Positions 1 to 7,945 of a stretch of DNA of 43,853 bases are shown in pieces. Position numbers and translations under genes: made by a program. The DNA is taken from the NCBI GenBank assembly GCA_010672925.1, contig JAAHFP010000048.1:1-43853 (forward strand), read 5' to 3'. The notes under the pieces were generated by a model. That model ran no database searches. It was not told the origin of the DNA and was given only the letters and a program-made list of their open reading frames with translations. Each line of letters begins with the position of its first letter. The first letter of the stretch is position 1. The DNA comes from Symploca sp. SIO1C2. GTDB lineage: Bacteria; Cyanobacteriota; Cyanobacteriia; Cyanobacteriales; Coleofasciculaceae.

Positions 1-111
1 GCGCTGCCTCTCTTAGACTTGGCAATTGTACGTATTCTTGGGACACCATTGACTGAATTGATTGATTTTTTATCTTGCGGACTATCAGACTTTGGAGTTT
101 CGCACTCCTAA
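1..111 (+). CDS. possible 3' end of a truncated upstream gene
   Basis: Frame 1 is open from the first base to a TAA at 109-111, giving 36 residues that end in DFGVSHS. The other two plus-strand frames close within 55 bases. The peptide is rather hydrophobic (PLLDLAIVRILG) but I do not recognise a family. An open stretch this short is expected by chance fairly often, so it is only a candidate for the end of a gene beginning outside the window. Confidence 0.22.
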   Translation, partial: ALPLLDLAIVRILGTPLTELIDFLSCGLSDFGVSHS

Positions 112-641
112 CTAGTCTAAACTCCAGTCAAATAATGCAGACTATTGATCTTTCTTTCTTCAAGTTACAGCAAATTAGCTTGATAAGTATCAGGAACTAT
201 TCGGTAATAGCCAAAATTTACATATTCTTTAAACTAATATTCTTCTGACCCTAATTGACACTATCGGTATTTAAGTAATTGTTAACAAAAGCAAAGTAAC
301 TTTTTATACATTGAGAGTAAAGTTACTTTTTATACATTGAAATTCCCAACTTCACTTTAGTTAACATTTGGCATGTCCTAACCTACATCTGGGTTAAGGA
401 TTCTTGGACATGTACCTGCTTACAGTGCTTCAGCATGGGATTTTCAGGGTAAAGAACCCTTTCTCAACAGTTGTGTAGACTAGCTTTTATGAAAAACCAT
501 TGACTCAACTCCCGTCAGGAGAATATTTTTTTGCTTTCACGGGTTTTTCATATTACTTGAATACCTTAGTAAATACTCGTAAGATTAATCCCTACAGATG
601 GAACGCAACTTGACGTATTTCCGGAGAAATGGCTAATTATT
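112..641 (+). promoter_or_regulatory. long structured leader upstream of the secreted DUF11 protein gene
   Basis: This 530-base gap has no convincing gene. A 22-base direct repeat (AAAGTAACTTTTTATACATT plus GA) lies at 293-314 and again, with one mismatch, at 319-340. CATGTCC at 372-378 pairs with GGACATG at 406-412. ATGAAAAACC at 489-498 pairs perfectly with GGTTTTTCAT at 542-551, and CCCGT (511-515) with ACGGG (539-543) inside or in competition with it. This looks like a promoter with a paired operator followed by a folded 5' untranslated region. No known riboswitch class was recognised. Confidence 0.4.
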
Positions 642-3600
642 TTGAAATATTTCTTTAGAAATAATCTACCACCAAAATTTATTCACAATCAAGGCTGGTT
701 ACTCAGCAATCTTGTACTGGCGGTTATTTTAGGCTGGACTCAAGCGGTAAATGCTGAAGGTAGTCGAGAATTAACTAACAATGGAGGAAATCGCCCTTTC
801 CTGGATTCTCGCAGTGACAACGATCCAGTAGCGAACATACCCCGTCGCACCACAATTCAGGTATTTGTCAATCCCAATGAAACGATCAATCTTGGCTCAA
901 GCGCTAATGGTGTCAACCAAGGAAGAATCAGATATACAAACCCCAATGGCATCACCAATACTTGTCCTATAGGAGGAGATTTGGGACGAATTGATAGCCG
1001 TGATGAAGAATTAGCCGGTCCTTTGCCCAATGGGGGAGGCTATAATCCTTGTCAAGTGAGGGTAGATGTTCCGGGCATTTGGACGATCGAATTTATTGGC
1101 CCTGATGGTGCTACAGGAACCCAGGATCCAACGCAAACATTAGCTAATATTCTGCCTGCTCAAAATAACAATGAAAGTTTTGTCTCCGCTTGGGATGTAA
1201 CGGTGCGTAACGTTGCTGGGGATGATCTTGATGGTCGGGCTTATGCTACCTATATACCCCTAAACCTCGGAGCAAATGGACTGAGTCTCAATTCTCGCAC
1301 TTTTGTGCAAACCCAGCGGGGTGATTTGTTCCAGGTGAATCTCAATGGCATCGACCCCTTTGGGTTTATCTTCTTTGCCAACAATAAAGGATTTACTGAT
1401 GCAGCAGGCAATCCCATTTTCCAATCAGTTTTTAATGATCCTGTTCCTAACTTCCATCTCCCGAGTAATCCAGATACAGCAGAGGACATCACTTTCAAGC
1501 TTTTCTTTAACCCACCGAATCTAGACTTACCCAGAGAAGCACCGGTGGCGTTGTTTAATTTAGCAAACAACCCACCAACGGTTGTCGGTACAACCAGTAC
1601 CTTCCTACGGCAAGACCCTCCCCCTGTTCCTCAACTTCAGAACTTAGCCTTTGAGTTTAGAGGGGTAGATGGCACCCCTGGGAGGGCTGACCCTACCAAG
1701 GGTGGTGAATTTGTTTTTGATACTAGCGAAGTTGGCAGTGTTCAAATAACCATTGATGTCAATCGTAATGGTATCCTCGGAGATGGCAATGATGTCATCT
1801 TGACTAGTGCAACCATTATTGGGACAAACATCATACCCTGGAATGGTCGGGATAGTAACGGTGATCCTCTTCCCGCCGGTAATACCCCTTATCAGTCAGC
1901 GGTTAGTTTCTTTGTTGGGGATGTTCACTTTCCCTTTCTTGATCCAGAAAATGACCCAACGGGACTGATTATCGAAAGGGTTGATAGAAGAACCCTAGAG
2001 GTTCAAGACAGGTTAGTTTACTACAACGACACTCCGGTTAATGATCAACCTGGAGGTCCTGATCCTATTAGTGGCTTGCGAGGGGTTGATAGTCGTCTGG
2101 GAGCCCACGATTTTGATCAGCTATTTGGTGACGCCAAGGGTATCGATACTTGGACTTCCCTGGCTACTCCAGTTTTCCTCGTTGATGGCATCTTGATCCA
2201 AAAAGCTGAGCTAACAATTGATAAAGTTGCTAGTACCAACTTATTGCAAGCTGGTAGTCCAGTTTCTTTTACCCTCACCGTCAGAAGCCTTCCCAATGAT
2301 CAAGCCAATCCTGCTTTAATACCTCCAGATACTTTCACCCCTGTTGAGGGTATCAAGGTAACAGATAATGTTCCAGACACGATTGGTAATGTGACCTGGA
2401 CTTGTGAAGTTACCTCTGGTGTCGGAACTTGTGTGACTCTCAGCGGTACAGGAAATAACGTTGATGTGACCTTGAATCTTGATCCAGGAGCAGAAGTAAA
2501 AATTACCATTGATGGTGTGGTTTCTCCCCTCGCATCAGGAGAGTTAGTCAATACAGCCATAGTGAATGTACCTCCAGATACCTTAGAACCTAACCCTCAG
2601 CAAGATCCAGATGATCCTTTGGGTAACGTCGCTACTGCAAGACTTGATATTGCCCTGAGTCCGATTCAACCCGTTGGAATCAAATCTAGCCGTTTAGCGA
2701 TTGATGCTGATAGCAGTGGAAATTTAACTACTGGTGATACTGTAGAATACACGATTATCTACAGCAACCAAGATCCTGAGCAAGATGTTCTGGATTTCCT
2801 GGCTACTGACACTATCGATACCAGTAAAGTCACTTTCGTTCCTGGTTCCTACAGCTTGGATACTTCGGTTGGAGCAACAGTAACTGCTAACCCAACCTTT
2901 AACGGCACAACTGATATTAATCTTACCAGTCCTGATGTTTTAGGAACTCTGCCCAAGGGAGGCTCTCAGATAATTATCAAATATCAGGTTAAGATCGATG
3001 CTCCTCAAGGAGCACAAATTAGTAACCAGGCTGTTGCTACTTCCCGAGGTGGTAGACTCGATCGGGTTGTTACTGATAGTTTTTCTGGTCCAGGAGATTT
3101 GCCTACCTTAATTGATGATGGGGTAAATACTGGTAATCTATCTGCTACCGATGATGATGACCCCACAGTCATAACTGTAGGTGCTGCTAATGCTGGCAAT
3201 AGAGGTGAGCCAACATTTGTCTTGGTTAAACGCATTACCAATATCATCAAAAATGGCTTCCCCATTGGCGGTACTAATTTTGGTATTTCTGTTGATGATC
3301 CTAATGACCCCAACGATAATTTACCTGGTTGGTCTCAACTCAGTACCGGGGCCCCAGTAGGGGTTTTCCGGTTTGATCAACCATTAGCCAGTGGAGACTT
3401 AGTGGAATACACTATCTATTTCCTAGTGGAGGGGACTCAGTTCAACAATATCCGATTATGCGACCCCATTCCCCAAGGAACAACCTTTGTTAGCAATAGT
3501 TTTGGCGTCAATCAAGGTATTTTATTGAATCAGAATGGTACAGAGGTCGCCCAAACCAATGGGGCAGATACGGACACCGGAAGATTCTTCTCACCCTTAG

Positions 3601-3731
3601 CACCTTTACTCAGTCCTCCTTGTCCCAACCCAATTGAGCCTCAAGGAGCCATTTTCGTAGATTTGGGTGATATTCCACCAACTGCTCCTGGCAATGTGGG
3701 GTTTGTTCGCTTCCGAGTCAGAATTGATTGA
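642..3731 (+). CDS. large secreted DUF11-repeat surface protein
   Basis: A 1029-residue protein with an N-terminal signal peptide (hydrophobic core LSNLVLAVILGW, probable cut after VNAEG, about residue 39) and no further membrane segment. From about residue 525 there are at least two immunoglobulin-like modules of the DUF11 type (elements such as VSFTLTVRSL, DTVEYTIIYSNQ) and a third related module at the C-terminus (LVEYTIYFLVEGTQF). DUF11 proteins are exported and usually belong to the cell surface or sheath; the precise role is unknown. The start is TTG at 642; no in-frame ATG exists near it. The nearest Shine-Dalgarno-like GGAG (623-626) is about 15 bases upstream, longer than ideal, so the start is the weak point. 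The N-terminal 500 residues are Asn/Asp/Pro rich and were not assigned to a family. Confidence 0.85.
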   Translation: MKYFFRNNLPPKFIHNQGWLLSNLVLAVILGWTQAVNAEGSRELTNNGGNRPFLDSRSDNDPVANIPRRTTIQVFVNPNETINLGSSANGVNQGRIRYTNPNGITNTCPIGGDLGRIDSRDEELAGPLPNGGGYNPCQVRVDVPGIWTIEFIGPDGATGTQDPTQTLANILPAQNNNESFVSAWDVTVRNVAGDDLDGRAYATYIPLNLGANGLSLNSRTFVQTQRGDLFQVNLNGIDPFGFIFFANNKGFTDAAGNPIFQSVFNDPVPNFHLPSNPDTAEDITFKLFFNPPNLDLPREAPVALFNLANNPPTVVGTTSTFLRQDPPPVPQLQNLAFEFRGVDGTPGRADPTKGGEFVFDTSEVGSVQITIDVNRNGILGDGNDVILTSATIIGTNIIPWNGRDSNGDPLPAGNTPYQSAVSFFVGDVHFPFLDPENDPTGLIIERVDRRTLEVQDRLVYYNDTPVNDQPGGPDPISGLRGVDSRLGAHDFDQLFGDAKGIDTWTSLATPVFLVDGILIQKAELTIDKVASTNLLQAGSPVSFTLTVRSLPNDQANPALIPPDTFTPVEGIKVTDNVPDTIGNVTWTCEVTSGVGTCVTLSGTGNNVDVTLNLDPGAEVKITIDGVVSPLASGELVNTAIVNVPPDTLEPNPQQDPDDPLGNVATARLDIALSPIQPVGIKSSRLAIDADSSGNLTTGDTVEYTIIYSNQDPEQDVLDFLATDTIDTSKVTFVPGSYSLDTSVGATVTANPTFNGTTDINLTSPDVLGTLPKGGSQIIIKYQVKIDAPQGAQISNQAVATSRGGRLDRVVTDSFSGPGDLPTLIDDGVNTGNLSATDDDDPTVITVGAANAGNRGEPTFVLVKRITNIIKNGFPIGGTNFGISVDDPNDPNDNLPGWSQLSTGAPVGVFRFDQPLASGDLVEYTIYFLVEGTQFNNIRLCDPIPQGTTFVSNSFGVNQGILLNQNGTEVAQTNGADTDTGRFFSPLAPLLSPPCPNPIEPQGAIFVDLGDIPPTAPGNVGFVRFRVRID

Positions 3732-3732
3732 T

Positions 3733-3797
3733 ATAGCGTTTCTCGTTGGCATGAGGTACAAAGTTTCTGGTTTGCGGGAATGGGGAATAGGGAATGG
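3733..3797 (+). repeat. dispersed repeat, copy 1 (ATAGCGTTTCTC family)
   Basis: It begins one base after the stop codon of the DUF11 gene. It reads ATAGCGTTTCTC, then ATGAGGTACAAAGTTTCTGG, then GGGAATGGGGAAT tandem units. The same module occurs in reverse orientation at 27981-28050. Confidence 0.7.
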
Positions 3798-3934
3798 AAA
3801 ATGTACTTCACTCTTATTGAGAAATGCTGTATCAATTCCGGCTACATGAGAATAATATTGCTGATATGCTGGGGATTGATGTGTAGTAGCGATCGCTTAT
3901 TCGTTTTTCTTCCATACCAAAAAACGTGATTACT

Positions 3935-4190
3935 GTAGGGGCGGGTTTAGGGATATGCTCGGAACATCAACGATCACCATGGTACAAAACCCGCCCTATC
4001 GATAACCTTGCCGATTAGCGCTCGCTGAGCACCGTCAGATAAAACCCGCCCTATCGATAACCTTGCCGATTAGCGCTCGCTGAGCACCGTCAGATAAAAC
4101 CCGCCCTATCGATAACCTTGCCGATTAGCGCTCGCTGAGCACCGTCAGATAAAACCCGCCCTATCGATAGCCTTGCCTTGCCGATTAGCG
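3935..4190 (+). repeat. GGGCGGGTTT element with 55-bp tandem array
   Basis: The left end at 3935 (GTAGGGGCGGGTTTAGGG) matches the repeat family found many times at 22.5-24.6 kb. It is followed by tandem units of exactly 55 bp starting at 3986, 4041, 4096 and 4151. Each begins AAAACCCGCCCTATCGATA and contains GATTAGCGCTCGCTGAGC. The first three are identical or nearly so; the fourth is shorter and diverged. Confidence 0.85.
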
Positions 4191-4205
4191 ATGGCCTATA
4201 CGACC

Positions 4206-4250
4206 TTGTTTCTGGCTTTTTTTTGGACTGAAGTCCTACTACTGCTTATC
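4206..4250 (+). repeat. GGACTGAAGTCC dispersed palindromic repeat
   Basis: The core TTTGGACTGAAGTCCTACTA contains the inverted repeat GGACT-GA-AGTCC. Further copies lie at 9546-9591, 19143-19187 (reverse) and 25615-25670. Between this repeat and the next gene, a short hairpin ACCCTTG...CAAGGGT (about 4333-4355) is the only other structure. Confidence 0.7.
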
Positions 4251-4391
4251 ATAAAAACTTCGACCCGTCAGCCTTAACGATAAGTCTTCAACCAGACATG
4301 ATATCAGCTGTCGAGATATCTAATACAGACAAACCCTTGTTTTTTCAGCAAGGGTCAATCTAAAATTTAGAGTCTACTGCTTGGTGTGAGT

Positions 4392-4910
4392 ATGTCAAAG
4401 CCTCCGAGTAAGCCTACCAAAAAGTCCCTGGAAGCTAAAAGGTCTACCCTAAGACGTTTGCGTCGATTGAGTCACCTGCTGGATAATGCTATCCCCATTC
4501 CAGGTACTCCTTATCGTTTTGGTCTTGATCCCATACTCGGTCTGTTGCCGGGAGGTGGTGACTTCTTGAGTACCATCTTCTCTGCCTATATCGTCTTCCA
4601 AGCTGCCCAAATCGGTCTCCCACGAGCTACTTTACAGCAAATGGTACTGAATGTCCTGGTTGATACCGTTAGTGGTTCTGTACCCTTCATCGGGGATTTA
4701 GTTGATGTTACCTGGAAAGCCAACGTCAAAAACATCCGGTTGCTGGAAGATCAGTTGGATGTTCCCCAGGCAGAACAACAAAAAACAGATTGGTGGTTTC
4801 TGATATTGTTGCTGGGAGGGTTATTCTTGATCATGATCATTGCAGTTACCATCAGCGTCACGATTTTGGGCTGGCTGCTGAGTTTGCTTACGGTCGGTGT
4901 GGGAGGGTAG
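4392..4910 (+). CDS. DUF4112 membrane protein
   Basis: A 172-residue protein. A basic N-terminus (KKSLEAKRSTLRRLRRL) precedes the DUF4112 core with its typical elements LDNAIPIPGTPYRFGLDPI, LLPGGGDF and NVLVDTVSGSVPFIGDLVD. A strongly hydrophobic C-terminal helix (WFLILLLGGLFLIMIIAVTI) is probably a membrane anchor. The molecular function of DUF4112 is not established. The ATG at 4392 was preferred over the in-frame GTG two codons upstream; both fit. The stop codon runs directly into a 9-bp tandem repeat (4911-4976). Confidence 0.85.
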   Translation: MSKPPSKPTKKSLEAKRSTLRRLRRLSHLLDNAIPIPGTPYRFGLDPILGLLPGGGDFLSTIFSAYIVFQAAQIGLPRATLQQMVLNVLVDTVSGSVPFIGDLVDVTWKANVKNIRLLEDQLDVPQAEQQKTDWWFLILLLGGLFLIMIIAVTISVTILGWLLSLLTVGVGG

Positions 4911-4976
4911 AGGAGACAAGGAGGACAAGGGGGACAAGGAGGACAAGGGGGACAAGGAGGACAAGGGGGACAAGAG
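4911..4976 (+). repeat. 9-bp tandem repeat (GGACAAGGA/G)n
   Basis: About seven units alternating AGGACAAGG and GGGACAAGG follow immediately after the DUF4112 stop codon. The opposite frame encodes an artificial Pro/Cys-rich ORF that is not a gene. Confidence 0.9.
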
Positions 4977-4990
4977 AAGATATATATACT

Positions 4991-5075
4991 TACCAATTCC
5001 CAATTCCCAATTCCCAAACAACAAACAACCGATAACAAACAACCGATAACAAACAACCAACAACAAACAACAAAC
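4991..5075 (+). repeat. low-complexity repeat, left inverted copy flanking the next gene
   Basis: CAATTCC-CAATTCC units followed by AACAAACAACC/GATAACAAACAACC units end just before the ATG at 5080. The block at 4991-5030 is the reverse complement of 7035-7074 over most of its length, so the gene between them is bracketed by inverted copies. Confidence 0.75.
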
Positions 5076-5079
5076 TCAG

Positions 5080-7011
5080 ATGAAAACGGCGACGCGCCCA
5101 GACAACCTAGAAATTTTGGGACATCTTCTACAGGAAGACTTGCAGGCAAAACTGACGGAGTCGATTCCTGTTCGAGTTCGATGTCTGCTGAAGGATGACA
5201 TCTTAGCGGTTCTGGTGCAACATCGGGGGGAGGAGTTGCCCAATCCCCAAGAAATTTTTGACTTTTTAGAGCAAACGATGCTCACTGAGCAATCCCTCCT
5301 AAAATTGCTCTTGCCTGAGGAACGTTCAGTTAGCCTGCCGGTAAGAATGTATGTGAGGGTAGCAGGACAAAAGCAGTCTTATGGCTCCCACTCTTTTAGC
5401 GTAGAGCCTCCTGCTTCACCAACCATCGCTGCTACAACTCTCGAAAATATACCAGAAGTCGAACAACTTCTGAAGACTCCTCTGGAAGAAGGAAGGAGAA
5501 GGGAAACTAGTCAGCGGACGCGGATACAAGGAGACGGGGAGACGGGAAGCAATGAAATCTCCGACAACATTTCTACCCAATCAGAAGCAGGTGACCAAGT
5601 AGATTCTGAGTTTAACCCCACCAATGTGCCAGCTACCTTTGCTGCTCCTCTTGGAGGTGAGGATCAGGAGAATGAGTCTGATGAGGAAGCAGAGGATAGC
5701 TCAAACTCCGGGTCAATTAAATCCAAACAGGCTCTGATTCCCTTGGCAGTATCAGGGGTAGGTTTAAGTTTGGCGGTTTTCTTTGGTTGCCTTTATGTTT
5801 TGACTCGCCCTTGTGTGATGGGAGAATGTACGGCAATTACTGAAGCGAAGAACTTGAGGGATCAGTCCACTAAAACTCTACAAAATCCTCAATCAGGTCA
5901 AGAAGTTCTAGGAGCACAACAGCAGCTAATCGAAGCGATTAACTTGCTAGAAACGATTCCCCCTTGGTCAAAGGAACATCCCAACGCTGAAAAAATTCTT
6001 CAAACTTATCGTAACCAACATCAAGACCTTGATCAAATGGTAACGGCTTTGAAGATGGCAGCAAGAGCCTCTTACAAAAGCCAAAATCCCCCTCATGATG
6101 CTCCCAAATGGATCGAAATTCAGAATCTGTGGCGAGAAGCGATCGCGCGGTTAGAACAACTACCTAAAACTAGCAAGCTTCAGCCTCTAGCTCAAGCTAA
6201 AATTAAATCCTATAAGCTCAATTTAGAGCAAATTAAGCAGCGATTAGTGCAAGAACGCAAGGCTCTTCAAACCCTGCAAGCTTCTAAAGATGCAGCACTT
6301 AAAGCCGAAGCTCGTCAAGGGGTTGCCCAAAATGTAAATCACTGGCAACTAGTTTATTCTACCTGGCAAACTGCTTTAAACAGTCTCCAAAATATTCCCC
6401 AAGGAACAACCGCCTATACCGAGGCACAGAAGTTATCAGACTCCTATCAACCCCAAGTCAGTGCAGCCCGCGATCGCAAAACTCAAGAGCAAATTGCCGC
6501 CAAAACCTATAACCAGGGAATCTATTTGGCTAAACTTGCCCAGAATTATCAAGCAGATAACCAATGGTCAGCAGCGGTCACTCACTGGCGTAATGCTTTG
6601 ACTCACGTCAAGCAGGTTCCCAATAATACATTTTACTACAGTAAGGCCCAGTCTTTAGTTAAACCCTATCAGGGCGCACTTCAGCAAGCACAAGGAAAAC
6701 TACGCTCTGCTGTTAAGGTACAACAAGCCCGCAGAGATTTAAATCAGATTTGCTCTGGTACAAGCCAGGTTTGTCGATATAGCATTAACACTAGTGCTAT
6801 TAAAGTTAGGCTAGCTCTCTCCTATGTACAAAAGATCAAGCAAACAGCAATGAGCGCTGATTCCAAAGGGGACTATAAAACTCGTGCTAGTTTAGTTGAC
6901 CATATAGCAAGGTTACAAGAAGCCCTAGAAACTGTTAGCGATAATGCTAAGATCCGCTTGGAAATCTATTCTCCTGATGGGGTATTAATTAGTAGTCATA
7001 GACCGAGATAG
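5080..7011 (+). CDS. single-pass membrane protein with long alpha-helical C-terminal region
   Basis: A 643-residue protein not assigned to a named family. Residues 1-110 form a compact domain (VRVRCLLKDDILAVLVQHRGEE). A low-complexity acidic linker follows (about 115-215), then one clear transmembrane helix at about 218-241 (ALIPLAVSGVGLSLAVFFGC). Beyond a short Cys-containing stretch (RPCVMGEC) the rest is helical and Gln/Ala rich. It has several TPR-like or coiled-coil units with repeated W..A...W...L..I/V patterns (WSAAVTHWRNALTHVKQVP). The layout suggests a cytoplasmic N-terminal module and an extracytoplasmic or periplasmic solenoid; topology is inference. It is flanked by inverted low-complexity repeats. 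Confidence 0.75.
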   Translation: MKTATRPDNLEILGHLLQEDLQAKLTESIPVRVRCLLKDDILAVLVQHRGEELPNPQEIFDFLEQTMLTEQSLLKLLLPEERSVSLPVRMYVRVAGQKQSYGSHSFSVEPPASPTIAATTLENIPEVEQLLKTPLEEGRRRETSQRTRIQGDGETGSNEISDNISTQSEAGDQVDSEFNPTNVPATFAAPLGGEDQENESDEEAEDSSNSGSIKSKQALIPLAVSGVGLSLAVFFGCLYVLTRPCVMGECTAITEAKNLRDQSTKTLQNPQSGQEVLGAQQQLIEAINLLETIPPWSKEHPNAEKILQTYRNQHQDLDQMVTALKMAARASYKSQNPPHDAPKWIEIQNLWREAIARLEQLPKTSKLQPLAQAKIKSYKLNLEQIKQRLVQERKALQTLQASKDAALKAEARQGVAQNVNHWQLVYSTWQTALNSLQNIPQGTTAYTEAQKLSDSYQPQVSAARDRKTQEQIAAKTYNQGIYLAKLAQNYQADNQWSAAVTHWRNALTHVKQVPNNTFYYSKAQSLVKPYQGALQQAQGKLRSAVKVQQARRDLNQICSGTSQVCRYSINTSAIKVRLALSYVQKIKQTAMSADSKGDYKTRASLVDHIARLQEALETVSDNAKIRLEIYSPDGVLISSHRPR

Positions 7012-7074
7012 TTGTTTGTTGGTTGTTAGTTGTTGGTTGTTTGGGAATTGGGAATTGGGAATTGGGAATTGGTA
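7012..7074 (+). repeat. low-complexity repeat, right inverted copy
   Basis: TTGTTTGTTGGTTG units and then four GGGAATT units begin at the base after the stop codon. 7035-7074 is the inverted partner of 4991-5030. Confidence 0.75.
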
Positions 7075-7204
7075 AAGGTTATTCTTTGTGGGAAATTCCT
7101 TAAAACCTAATTCCAGGAGTTATACTGCTAGACTTAATTCTTGGAGAGATTTAATATTGTCATTTTCAATTAAACTAGGATATGAAATACAATAGAACAT
7201 CAAA

Positions 7205-7780
7205 ATGTCTCCAGAAAATTTTTTATCTTCTAGTCTTTGGACTGCCAGAGTGAAGACTTACTTCAAGCTCATGGATGTCAACGGAGATGGATTTTTGTCT
7301 CCCTCCGACTTTGATGAAATCGCAAGTCGGATGCTTCAAATTGAAGGTAATCAATCAAAAGCTGAAGAAATCAGGGAACTGTTTCGCTCTCTATATCAGT
7401 ATATTGTCGCCGGAGGGGCTGCGATTAACAGCAACACTAAGGTTAGCGAAGAAGAGTTTCTAACCAATGCTGCCAAAGCAGTAACTTCGGTCGAATCACC
7501 CCCAGAAGTTGCTAGGAAAAAAAATGAAGTCTTTTTCGATCTCATCGATACTGATAATTCTGGAAACATCTCCTGTGACGAGTACCGTAAGTATCTGGCA
7601 ATATACTCTGGTAGGGAAGATCTGGACATGGCTGACCAGGCTTTCAAGAGCATCGACATTGATGGTGATGGTTTGATCGACCGTGAAGAGTTTATCGAGG
7701 GTCATATACGCTACTGGTTTGAAGACGGTAGCGATCAAAGCTTCTCTCCCCTTCCCTACGGACCGTTAGTCACTCCATAG
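7205..7780 (+). CDS. EF-hand calcium-binding protein (calerythrin-like)
   Basis: A 191-residue soluble protein without a signal peptide. Three canonical 12-residue EF loops are visible: DVNGDGFLSPSD (24-35), DTDNSGNISCDE (115-126) and DIDGDGLIDREE (151-162), all with acidic residues at positions 1, 3, 5 and 12. A degenerate fourth site lies near 72-83 (NSNTKVSEEEF). This layout, with one degenerate loop in four, resembles calerythrin and sarcoplasmic-type calcium-binding proteins. The likely role is calcium buffering or sensing in the cytoplasm; no partner is evident. It is preceded by a 190-base gap holding repeat sequence and a weak promoter region. Confidence 0.9.
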   Translation: MSPENFLSSSLWTARVKTYFKLMDVNGDGFLSPSDFDEIASRMLQIEGNQSKAEEIRELFRSLYQYIVAGGAAINSNTKVSEEEFLTNAAKAVTSVESPPEVARKKNEVFFDLIDTDNSGNISCDEYRKYLAIYSGREDLDMADQAFKSIDIDGDGLIDREEFIEGHIRYWFEDGSDQSFSPLPYGPLVTP

Positions 7781-7945
7781 TGACAGAAGCGCCCGACGGG
7801 GGGCGCACCATCCGCTGTGAAGGGAAGAAACAAGCAAAATCCTCTTCCCTTCTGCCTTCTGTCCTCTGCCTTCTGCCCTCTGCCCTCTGCCCTCTGCCTT
7901 TTGCTATACATAGTTATAAATTTTCCCGCCGACTTACTTAGAGAT
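7781..7945 (+). repeat. heptamer repeat block (CTGCCTT/CTGCCCT)n with TTGCTATA arm
   Basis: 7845-7900 holds about eight heptamers of the CTGCC-NN type, followed by TTTTGCTATA. The same arm bounds the elements at 22048-22160 and 27841-27945. The block is in frame with the next gene but is not part of it. Confidence 0.8.

Noticed and set aside
372-551. Cyclic-di-GMP or other known riboswitch in the DUF11 leader
   Set aside because: Hairpins exist, but the conserved core sequences of known classes were not found.
3986-4190. CRISPR-like periodicity of 55 bp
   Set aside because: The whole 55-bp unit is repeated, including the part that would be spacer.
4751-5149. Pro/Cys-rich ORFs around 4.8-5.1 kb on both strands
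   Set aside because: They are translations of the 9-bp tandem repeat and AACAACC repeats.
7817-7945. N-terminal extension of the FAD oxidoreductase
   Set aside because: It is open but made of CTGCC heptamer repeats; the Rossmann motif falls at the normal distance from ATG 7946.
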